Below, one piece after another: positions 1 to 6,180 of a stretch of DNA of 15,144 nt. The position numbers and the translations under genes are program-made. Under the pieces are notes generated by a model that did not search any database, was not told the DNA's origin, and saw only the letters and a list, made by a program, of their open reading frames with translations. The DNA comes from an uncultured Flavobacteriales bacterium (lineage in GTDB: Bacteria > Bacteroidota > Bacteroidia > Flavobacteriales > Crocinitomicaceae): positions 1 through 15,144 of the forward strand of contig CAMLET010000014.1 in NCBI GenBank assembly GCA_946479125.1, given 5' to 3'. Each line of letters opens with the position of its first letter. Within the stretch, counting starts at the first letter, position 1.

Positions 1-1956
1 GACATCAAAAGTATTTGTACAGATGAGCGTATCATTGAAAATGGTTGGATAAGGAATAAAGTCAATTGTTCGCTGCATAGTTTCGTTACACACATTATCT
101 GTATATGAAACAGTATATGTTCCGACCGCTGAACTTGAAATCAATGGATTCTCCAATAAAGGATTGTTAAATGAGATCTCCGGATCAAGTGAAGACCACA
201 TTCCGCCTCCTGAAGAGAACGTTCCACTTACCTGGAAAGCAAAATCACACGCAAATGTATCAATGAAAATAATTGGTGATGGAATCATTGAAATGGTAAT
301 TGTCGTGTCATTAGAACATTCACCTGTGTTATCAAAAATCTCAACGACATATTGTCCGCCAACTAAACTAATATTGAAGTTGTTTGAAATTTCAATTCCC
401 GGAGCTGCCACATCTTCCCAAGTCACACTTGACAGAAGAGCAGAATCTGATAACGCAAGTTGTGTAAAGAATTCGTTGGAACAGTAATCAAATTGTCCGG
501 CAAAATTGAAGGTTGGCTGCGGATTTACCACAATGAACGTGTCAATTGTGTAAGAACATCCAGCGGACGTAAGTGTAAGAGATAAGTTTCCGTTGTGCGG
601 ATTGTCAATTACATAAGTAGATCCAGTATTACTTCCGTTTGTTCCACTTCCAGTTTCCTGCCACAAATACGAATCCCATGTTCCTGTAACACCAAAAGCT
701 ACTGGAACACAACCTGGACTATAATTAATTACAGGAGCTGGTGTAAAGAATGAACTTCCGTCCACCACTTCGATGTAATATGTAATTGTTGTAGTATCTG
801 AAGTCACATAATTATCGACTGCGCTTATAGTAAGCGTATGAACGCCCAACGTTTCAAGAGCACCATTGATGTTTACCGTTAACGAACCATTCACTGCAAC
901 AATTGAATCTTGTGTAGTATAGTTCAACAAGGTTGTAGAATCAACATAAACGTGAGTTAGCTGATTGTTTTCAGGTGAGCTGAATGGAAAAACAATTTGA
1001 GTTGTTCCACTACTACAAACCTGAAGCGTATCACAATAAGCTGTTTGTAATGCAATTGGAGCAATATTTCCTGTAGCACAGAAATCAAAGTAGAATGACT
1101 TATTATCTAACCATGAAACGCCGTCATTTGCACCAGTAGGTCCGTCATAATCAGTTCCTGCGTGGTCAAAACGTCCGATTTGAATGTAGTCAGTTCCATT
1201 TCCGGAGTTCGCTCCAACAGTTGCAGGAATTCCGCCAAAACCACCAATTCCGCTTGATGCAGAACCAGTTGTCCATTGCATATCCGCAAAGTGAATTGCG
1301 GTGTTTCCTTCGATAACCAAAGGATCAAGTCCGTTTGTAATAACAATTTGACAAGTATTCTTCTTATCACTCATATTGTTGAAATACCCCATATTCACCC
1401 AATTGAAAATTGCGGCTGTTGGAGTAATTGTTGCATGCATTGTACCACCACTTGTCAGATAGAAATCTGCCCAAAACGCAGCAATCATTTTATTGCCAAC
1501 TGAAGGAAATGCTGCAGAACTAAAGGTCGAAATACCGTTTCCAAAACTGATATTCCCATTATTGTTCATCCAAACCTGATTGTAGTTTGCTCCGTAAAAA
1601 CAAAAATTGAATGGTAAGGTAAACGGACTGGCAGAAGCCCATCCATCATCTACTGAAGTTGAACTTAAAGAAGGTCCCGGAGGTGGGAAATATCCCGAAC
1701 AACCAGTTGCCTTTTCAGGAGAGAAGTGAGATACGTAAACATCACCTTTGTAGTCATCCGGATCAACCATTCCTGGAGACAAAACGACTTCGTTACCGAC
1801 AAGTGTTCCATTGACTTTGGCTTGTTGGTACTCTTCTTCCGTAATAAAATTGATAGATTCGGTGCTTAGAACATTGGTAGCTCCTTGCGGATTCTGACCT
1901 TGCGCGAATAAAATGTTACTCAAAAGCAACAATGGCAGTAGTATAAAATTTTTCAT
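1..1956 (-). CDS. Secreted NIDO-domain and Ig/PKD-like repeat protein, C-terminus outside the window
   Basis: This is an uninterrupted reading frame of 652 codons that begins at the ATG at 1956 and leaves the window at position 1 without a stop. Residues 1-18 are a Sec signal peptide (MKNF, a run of leucines, then LFA|Q). Residues of about 105-290 resemble a nidogen-like (NIDO) domain: LPFNFCFYG, then WMNNNGNISFG, then a MIAAFWADF core. From about 300 to 652 come at least four divergent Ig/PKD-like units of roughly 80 residues, each with paired cysteines and T/S-rich strands. In Bacteroidota such proteins are usually large surface or secreted adhesin-like proteins ending in a T9SS sorting domain; that end would lie beyond position 1, so export by T9SS is inference. 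It lies 56 bp downstream of the DUF4290 gene, with an 11-bp hairpin between them. Partner or ligand is unknown. Confidence 0.85.
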   Translation of the reverse strand, partial: MKNFILLPLLLLSNILFAQGQNPQGATNVLSTESINFITEEEYQQAKVNGTLVGNEVVLSPGMVDPDDYKGDVYVSHFSPEKATGCSGYFPPPGPSLSSTSVDDGWASASPFTLPFNFCFYGANYNQVWMNNNGNISFGNGISTFSSAAFPSVGNKMIAAFWADFYLTSGGTMHATITPTAAIFNWVNMGYFNNMSDKKNTCQIVITNGLDPLVIEGNTAIHFADMQWTTGSASSGIGGFGGIPATVGANSGNGTDYIQIGRFDHAGTDYDGPTGANDGVSWLDNKSFYFDFCATGNIAPIALQTAYCDTLQVCSSGTTQIVFPFSSPENNQLTHVYVDSTTLLNYTTQDSIVAVNGSLTVNINGALETLGVHTLTISAVDNYVTSDTTTITYYIEVVDGSSFFTPAPVINYSPGCVPVAFGVTGTWDSYLWQETGSGTNGSNTGSTYVIDNPHNGNLSLTLTSAGCSYTIDTFIVVNPQPTFNFAGQFDYCSNEFFTQLALSDSALLSSVTWEDVAAPGIEISNNFNISLVGGQYVVEIFDNTGECSNDTTITISMIPSPIIFIDTFACDFAFQVSGTFSSGGGMWSSLDPEISFNNPLLENPLISSSAVGTYTVSYTDNVCNETMQRTIDFIPYPTIFNDTLICTNTFDV

Positions 1957-1969
1957 AATAGCATTAGTA

Positions 1970-2003
1970 CAACCTCTTAACGAACTATTACATTAAGAGG
2001 TTG
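1970..2003 (-). repeat. 11-bp perfect inverted repeat between two minus-strand genes
   Basis: The arms CAACCTCTTAA (1970-1980) and TTAAGAGGTTG (1993-2003) are perfectly complementary around a 12-nt spacer. On the minus strand the hairpin begins 9 nt after the stop of the DUF4290 gene and ends 13 nt before the ATG at 1956. It has no U-run after it, so a classical intrinsic terminator is doubtful. It could be an attenuator, an RNA-processing site, or a structure masking the start of the secreted-protein gene. Confidence 0.6.
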
Positions 2004-2012
2004 CACCTACTA

Positions 2013-2672
2013 TTAATTCCTACCTCTATTCTTGTTGTTTTTCTGGTTCTTTTGGTTTTGACCCTGATGCTTTCCTTTGTTCTTGTTGTTTGGTCGCTTA
2101 TTTGGTTGAATTCCAAATGACTTAAGGATCAAGTTGGTATTCATCAAATCATCTGGATTTTCCAAAATCAAATCACCCATAGAAAGTTCACGAAGCTGCA
2201 TCGCAATCACATGATTTTCAACCGTATCATTGTTATATGTGATGTACTGTTTCTTCATGAAATTCGCCATTGTAGTTTTCAGAAACTCTCGCTCATCTTC
2301 TTTCGTTGTAGCACGAGATTCACTCAAAATAGCCTGAGTATATTTTCCATAATGACCGTATTTGATTCGGCTTTTCGGATAAGTCATACCATTTGGCTTA
2401 CTCTGAAGTGTTTCCGCTTTTGGGATTTCGTAAGGAGAATCTACGTCCAATTTAAAGTCAGACATCACAAACAAGTGCGTCCATAATTTATGACGAAAAT
2501 CATCTACATCTCTCAAATGTGGATTCAACTGTCCCATCACTTCAATGATTGCGCGAGCTGCTTTATTTCGTTCTTCTTTATCAGCAATTTCCATTGCGTG
2601 AGCAATCATTTCCTGAACATTTCGTCCATACTCAGGCAATAAAAGTTTTTTGCGTGTTGTATTGTATTCCAT
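2013..2672 (-). CDS. DUF4290 family protein
   Basis: A 219-residue soluble protein of unknown function. The opening MEYNTTRKKLLLPEYGRN, the following EERNKAARAI and MGQLNPHLRD blocks, and the segment HKLWTHLFVMSDFKLDVD are the signature of DUF4290, a family I know only from Bacteroidota. The conserved domain covers about residues 1-185. The last 29 residues (about 191-219) are a low-complexity N/K/Q/G/R tail with a strong positive charge, probably disordered and possibly nucleic-acid binding (inference). There is no signal peptide or membrane segment. In several Bacteroidota I recall this family next to cell-wall (murA) genes; that neighbour is absent here. A good promoter candidate lies about 135 bp upstream (2808-2837), which would give a long leader. 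Confidence 0.85.
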   Translation of the reverse strand: MEYNTTRKKLLLPEYGRNVQEMIAHAMEIADKEERNKAARAIIEVMGQLNPHLRDVDDFRHKLWTHLFVMSDFKLDVDSPYEIPKAETLQSKPNGMTYPKSRIKYGHYGKYTQAILSESRATTKEDEREFLKTTMANFMKKQYITYNNDTVENHVIAMQLRELSMGDLILENPDDLMNTNLILKSFGIQPNKRPNNKNKGKHQGQNQKNQKNNKNRGRN

Positions 2673-2713
2673 TTTATTTCGGGAATAAAAATTTCGTAAT
2701 ATTCTTGAATGAA

Positions 2714-2729
2714 TCCCGTAATTACAGGA
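2714..2729. repeat. Near-perfect 16-bp palindrome in the DUF4290 leader
   Basis: TCCCGTAATTACAGGA is symmetrical around GTAATTAC with one mismatched pair. It lies 42-57 bp upstream of the DUF4290 start and downstream of the promoter candidate, where an operator or leader structure would act. A chance match in AT-rich DNA cannot be excluded. Confidence 0.3.
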
Positions 2730-2807
2730 TTGTGATTGGTGTTATTTCTTGTAGATTGATAAAATCAGAAGTACCGCTGTGGTGAGTACTGAGACCGATT
2801 TCAGAAG

Positions 2808-2837
2808 TAAAGATACTTATCTAATTCTAAATTGCAA
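2808..2837 (-). promoter_or_regulatory. Bacteroidota-type promoter candidate for the DUF4290 gene
   Basis: Read on the minus strand, TTG (2835-2837) is followed by exactly 19 nt and then TATCTTTA (2808-2815). This fits the Bacteroidota sigma consensus TTTG/TTG-N19-TAnnTTTG with one mismatch in the -7 box. Transcription would start near 2800 and give a leader of about 130 nt before the ATG at 2672. Confidence 0.45.
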
Positions 2838-2848
2838 GAAAAATCCCA

Positions 2849-2862
2849 TCCGCCGCGGCGGA
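2849..2862. repeat. GC-rich 14-bp palindrome TCCGCCGCGGCGGA
   Basis: This is a perfect palindrome with a 12-base core made only of G and C, in a strongly AT-rich intergenic region. It abuts the 27-bp hairpin at 2865-2924. Such GC islands are typical of short dispersed intergenic repeats; dispersal in this genome is inference because only one copy lies in the window. Confidence 0.55.
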
Positions 2863-2864
2863 AG

Positions 2865-2924
2865 CACGGAGTAACACAGATGAAAAAACTCAATAAAGAG
2901 TTTTTTCATCTGTGTTACTCCGTG
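2865..2924 (-). terminator. Perfect 27-bp hairpin after the CotH-like gene
   Basis: The arms 2865-2891 (CACGGAGTAACACAGATG, then AAAAAACTC) and 2898-2924 are perfectly complementary over 27 bp around a 6-nt AATAAA loop. The hairpin starts 17 nt after the stop codon of the 2942-5212 gene. Inside it, A6-CTC-loop-GAG-T6 forms a small intrinsic-terminator-like core readable from both strands. The outer part resembles the CACGGA-TAACACAGAT intergenic repeats I recall from many Bacteroidota genomes. Terminator function is likely; a dispersed-repeat origin is inference. Confidence 0.65.
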
Positions 2925-2941
2925 GGAGATTTATAGAAGTC

Positions 2942-5212
2942 TTATTGCTTGATCAACTTGATTGTTCTCGATTTCCCTGAATTATCGTAAACCTTCACCA
3001 AATAAGTTCCTGCATCCCATGATTGTGCATCTAAGGTTGTCAATTGATTTTCAAGAGAACCCGTTGTAACCTGACGTCCAGCCAAATCATAAACAATGAA
3101 TTCTGCTGAAAGATCAGACTTGATCGTGAAAACAGAAGTGCTTGGATTCGGGTAGATCATAATATCCAGAATCTCAATATTATCAACTGACAACTGACAA
3201 TCATTCAACGCATCAAATGTTGGCCATGTAGTTGTGAAAGTTCCTCCGTCAGGACAACGTGCATAGGAAACATCTTCCGTTTGAACACCAAAATCAACCT
3301 GATCATAGATAACAGAACCGTTCGTCAAAAGCAGTGATTCACCGCTAGCGCTAAGTTTAAAATTCGCATGTAAACCACTTTGCTCCGAATCTTCATCAGT
3401 CCAAATCACCAAAACATCATTTGCGTTAATTGCCGTTCCCGTTGGAATTTGCCATTTCATCAAATTGGTAACATCATCTGTTAAATACAAACCTGTCAAA
3501 TCTTTTGCCGTTGCAGTTGTGTTGTACAATTCCACCCAATCATCGTTCTCGCCATTCGAATCATAAGCCGTTGAACCGTTATCAGCCATTACTTCATTGA
3601 TCAGAATATCACCTTGTGCTGGGGTTACAATTGTAATTGCCACAGTGTGGAATTCATGCTCAGCTCGTTGTGGACTATAAATTCCTGCATTTGAATTCTC
3701 CGCATAAATGTAATATTCCATTGTAAGACCGCTCAACGTTACATTAGCACCGTAAACGTGATCGCCAGCTGCACCATCGTTGTGCGCACCATCATCAAAC
3801 ATTTGCACACGATTGAAACGCAATTGGTGCTCTAAACGATAACCTAAATAAACACTCGATTCATTGCTGCATGTTGCTGTAATCGTTATCGCATCACCGT
3901 AATTTGGAGTTGCATTACTTGGATTGTATGCTGAAATTGTTGGTGCGACCAATAAGTAATTCGAATTCGATTCGAAAAAAGTAACTCGTGCATCCATCAA
4001 CGCCTGAATTCCCGGAGTAGATTGTCCTTGAGGTCCGCCGCCAGTTACAGCAGTTGTCAAACTATTCTGAAACTGTGTATATGTATAGAATTTATAAGGA
4101 TCCGCTTGAACAGCTGCATCAATTGTAGTTCGAAGCGTGTTTGCAGTTGTGATATAATCGTTGGAGGCAAAAATTTCCTGAACGATCGTTCTTAAGTGCG
4201 CCATGTACATGCGTTTGTACTGTGCATCTGCAAGAATCATTTTGATCAAAGGGTGATTTGCCGAAGTACTATTTGAAAATGGATCTAAAGTGGTTGCAGT
4301 GTATGATTGGCCTTGAGTTGGTCCACCGGGGAATCCTGCAAAACTCATATTCAAATCCCAAACCGTTGGAATAAATCGGTCGTTCAAATCTTTGTATAAG
4401 TAGTAATTCTGACGAAAAGCTCCAGAATAGGAATCAAGATTTACAAGAACATTGTTGAATGCCAACATCCAAAGTGCTCTATCCATATCCAATTTAGAAT
4501 CGATGTTAGAGAAATCGTTATTCAAGGTATTAATCATATCTACCAGGTCATTCCATCCGTAATCAGATTTCAATTCGTAACCGTTTACATAAAGCGAACT
4601 GTCTGCACCAAGGTATTTCAAATCTGGGTTTGTACCTGCGCTTGGTCCGGCACCTCCAATAGGATTACATTTGAAAAACGATCCGTCAGTTGTGTAGTAA
4701 TGATCGCCATTGAATTTGTCGTCAATCGACTGTGCATTGGAGTACAATCCACGAAGTGTTCCATTGATATAAACATTCGCAAAATTAGCTTTCGGACAAT
4801 CCATGTATTGCTCCAAAATAGCATAGCTCAATACTTCACGGATCATTGACGGATCCTGATAACCATTTTGAAGTTTGAGATCAGTATAACCTTGATAATC
4901 ATAACTTCCGTGTGTGTAATCCAATTCAATGTGGATTGGATTTTTGTTGTTATTCGCATTATAAGAGCTATTTCCCTTGTATTTCACTCCAACGCTATCA
5001 AATGTTTCACCATTGATTCGGACTGAATCAGCTAATAAGTAATCTTCTGTTGACGAAGCAAGTGCATCAAGTTGCGCATCCCAATTCGAGAACCCAAAGA
5101 ATACTTCAATGGTTTGAATCGTTGATCTGTCATAGAAATCTTGAGCTTGTGTTTTACTGGAAATAAGTAAGCTGCATGCCGTTAAGGCAAAGAGGAGAGT
5201 GTGTTTTATCAT
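2942..5212 (-). CDS. Secreted CotH-kinase-like protein with lamin-tail domain and T9SS sorting tail
   Basis: A 756-residue secreted multidomain protein. Residues 1-23 are a signal peptide (cut probably after TQA). Residues of about 35-420 match the CotH family (spore-coat protein H type, atypical kinase fold): VGVKYKGNSS (74-83), the DPSMIREVLSYAIL helix (120-133), ANVYINGTLRGLY, and the late motif TVWDLNMSF (283-291), whose WDxN/D-S-F pattern recalls the metal-binding aspartate region of CotH kinases. About 423-530 is a beta-rich linker domain (DGAHNDGAAGDHVYG), about 533-675 a lamin-tail domain (ILINEVMA, NDDWVELYN, LTGLYLTDD), and 676-756 a type A T9SS sorting domain with YPNP (687-690), a VYDLAGR strand and a basic KLIKQ end. 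CotH in Bacillus phosphorylates coat proteins; whether this copy is active is not shown. The export route through T9SS is well supported. Confidence 0.9.
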   Translation of the reverse strand: MIKHTLLFALTACSLLISSKTQAQDFYDRSTIQTIEVFFGFSNWDAQLDALASSTEDYLLADSVRINGETFDSVGVKYKGNSSYNANNNKNPIHIELDYTHGSYDYQGYTDLKLQNGYQDPSMIREVLSYAILEQYMDCPKANFANVYINGTLRGLYSNAQSIDDKFNGDHYYTTDGSFFKCNPIGGAGPSAGTNPDLKYLGADSSLYVNGYELKSDYGWNDLVDMINTLNNDFSNIDSKLDMDRALWMLAFNNVLVNLDSYSGAFRQNYYLYKDLNDRFIPTVWDLNMSFAGFPGGPTQGQSYTATTLDPFSNSTSANHPLIKMILADAQYKRMYMAHLRTIVQEIFASNDYITTANTLRTTIDAAVQADPYKFYTYTQFQNSLTTAVTGGGPQGQSTPGIQALMDARVTFFESNSNYLLVAPTISAYNPSNATPNYGDAITITATCSNESSVYLGYRLEHQLRFNRVQMFDDGAHNDGAAGDHVYGANVTLSGLTMEYYIYAENSNAGIYSPQRAEHEFHTVAITIVTPAQGDILINEVMADNGSTAYDSNGENDDWVELYNTTATAKDLTGLYLTDDVTNLMKWQIPTGTAINANDVLVIWTDEDSEQSGLHANFKLSASGESLLLTNGSVIYDQVDFGVQTEDVSYARCPDGGTFTTTWPTFDALNDCQLSVDNIEILDIMIYPNPSTSVFTIKSDLSAEFIVYDLAGRQVTTGSLENQLTTLDAQSWDAGTYLVKVYDNSGKSRTIKLIKQ

Positions 5213-5281
5213 GTTGTAGTTTTTTGCTATGATGCAGAATGTTATGAAAGGTTTAAACGAGTGTTAAAATAATTTAAACAA

Positions 5282-5322
5282 TTCAAATGGTTCAAATGGT
5301 TCAAATGGTTCAAATGGTTCAA
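5282..5322. repeat. Tandem repeat of TTCAAATGG (four full copies plus a partial)
   Basis: Four perfect head-to-tail copies of the 9-mer TTCAAATGG run from 5282 to 5317 and are followed by the partial copy TTCAA. They lie between the divergent CotH-like and four-helix-bundle genes. The 9-bp period keeps no helical phase, so slippage-driven copy variation is plausible. The GTTCAAA core also appears in the flanking inverted repeat (5317-5337 with 5813-5830). Confidence 0.9.
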
Positions 5323-5337
5323 AAAAGATCAAAGCAA
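5317..5337 (+). repeat. Left arm of an imperfect inverted repeat around the four-helix-bundle gene
   Basis: GTTCAAAAAAGATCAAAGC followed by AA is matched in inverted orientation at 5813-5830, whose reverse complement is GTTCAAAAGATCAAACAA. Alignment needs a 2-nt and a 1-nt gap. The arm overlaps the end of the 9-bp tandem repeat. Confidence 0.5.
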
Positions 5338-5390
5338 TCAAAAAAAGTTCAAACAACTGAAAATTAAAATCATGTTTTTCATTAAATTAT

Positions 5391-5801
5391 ATGGAAAACA
5401 TAAAATATATGGAAAAAACGTATCGATTTGAGGATTTACAAATCTGGCAAAAAAGCAGAATGTTTTCAAAAGAAATCCACCAAAAATTCAAAACCAAATA
5501 TGCTTTTGATGAACGTGCATTGAGCAATCAAATTATTCGTTCGAGTAGCAGTATTATGGACAACATAGCTGAAGGATTTGAACGTGGTGGTAATAAGGAG
5601 TTTTTACAATTCTTATGGATATCAAAAGCCAGTGCAGGAGAAAGTAGATCACAACTTTATCGAGCTTTGGATTTTGGAATTATTGAAGAAGCCGAATTTC
5701 ATCAACTAAAATCAAAGGCAGAATTACTATCAGTTGGAATTTACAGATTAATAACTCAGATTAAAGAATCGGAATTCAAAGGACAGAAATTCAGGAACTA
5801 A
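5391..5801 (+). CDS. Four-helix-bundle protein of the 23S rRNA intervening-sequence (IVP/Avd-like) family
   Basis: A 136-residue soluble helical protein. The family signature is clear: YRFEDLQIWQKS near the N-terminus, then LSNQIIRSSSSIMDNIAEGFERGGNKEF as the central helix pair, then SKASAGESRSQLYRALDFGII. Known relatives form four-helix-bundle oligomers, are encoded within 23S rRNA intervening sequences or stand alone, and include the Avd accessory protein of diversity-generating retroelements. The function of stand-alone copies is unknown. No reverse transcriptase or rRNA is present here. An in-frame ATG at 5409 (MEKTYRFEDL) fits the usual family start better than the ATG at 5391. Inverted A-rich repeats flank the gene, which suggests an independently moving or repeat-associated unit (inference). 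Confidence 0.85.
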   Translation: MENIKYMEKTYRFEDLQIWQKSRMFSKEIHQKFKTKYAFDERALSNQIIRSSSSIMDNIAEGFERGGNKEFLQFLWISKASAGESRSQLYRALDFGIIEEAEFHQLKSKAELLSVGIYRLITQIKESEFKGQKFRN

Positions 5802-5812
5802 ATGTTCATTAC

Positions 5813-5830
5813 TTGTTTGATCTTTTGAAC
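5813..5830 (-). repeat. Right arm of the inverted repeat around the four-helix-bundle gene
   Basis: TTGTTTGATCTTTTGAAC is the inverted counterpart of the sequence at 5317-5337 and starts 12 nt after the stop codon. A second related block, TTTTGAACCTTTGATCC (5849-5865 region), repeats the same GGATCAAAGGTTCAAAA theme. Confidence 0.5.
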
Positions 5831-5865
5831 ATTTTGAGCAGCGAAGCGTTTTGAACCTTTGATCC

Positions 5866-5878
5866 GTGGCTTTGCCAC
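5866..5878. terminator. Small hairpin GTGGC-TTT-GCCAC
   Basis: A perfect 5-bp GC-rich stem with a 3-nt loop lies between the four-helix-bundle gene and the next plus-strand gene. There is no U-run after it, so it is a weak terminator candidate or part of an intergenic repeat. Confidence 0.35.
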
Positions 5879-5937
5879 TAAATCAATTTACTCAAAATAA
5901 ATCTTGAATAGCTCAAACCTTGCACTTACATTTAAGC

Positions 5938-6180
5938 ATGGAAAAATATTTTACGCTCCCAGAATGTATCGGTTATTTGGCTTCATTATTTGTACTTACC
6001 TCCTTTCTAATGAAGAACATCATGTACATTCGATCCATTAATCTTTGTGGATGCGTCTGTTTTGTAACCTATGGTTTCTTCATCGATTCCTGGCCAATTA
6101 TCATTAGTAATGTAGCCATTGGAATCGTTCAAATCTATTATATACTTCAGCTCAGAAAAGAAAAAGCTGCTGCGAACTAG
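5938..6180 (+). CDS. Small three-helix membrane protein (YgjV/CBU_0592-like, SemiSWEET-sized)
   Basis: An 80-residue integral membrane protein with three hydrophobic segments: about 8-25 (ECIGYLASLFVLTSFLM), 31-50 (IRSINLCGCVCFVTYGFF) and 53-71 (PIIISNVAIGIVQIYYI), and a short basic tail. The pattern IGYLAS..SFLMK....R.IN..GC..F..YG....SWPI...N is that of small membrane proteins often annotated as YgjV or CBU_0592-like; their role is unknown and a transporter function like SemiSWEET is only a size and topology analogy. The ATG at 5938 is chosen over an in-frame TTG at 5920 because the hydrophobic domain starts right after it. Its stop overlaps that of the convergent gene. Confidence 0.7.
   Translation: MEKYFTLPECIGYLASLFVLTSFLMKNIMYIRSINLCGCVCFVTYGFFIDSWPIIISNVAIGIVQIYYILQLRKEKAAAN

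Noticed and set aside
164..487. Plus-strand open frame of 107 codons
   Set aside because: It lies antisense to the NIDO/Ig-like gene, which has a signal peptide and recognisable domains in its own frame; the plus frame shows no family.
5282..5322. CRISPR array
   Set aside because: The repeats are 9 bp, head to tail, without spacers, so this is a simple tandem repeat.
5391..5801. Part of a diversity-generating retroelement (Avd-like protein)
   Set aside because: The protein belongs to the same superfamily as Avd, but no reverse transcriptase, template repeat or variable repeat is seen within the window.
5920..5937. TTG start for the small membrane protein, six codons upstream
   Set aside because: The ATG at 5938 lies directly before the first membrane helix and is a normal start codon.
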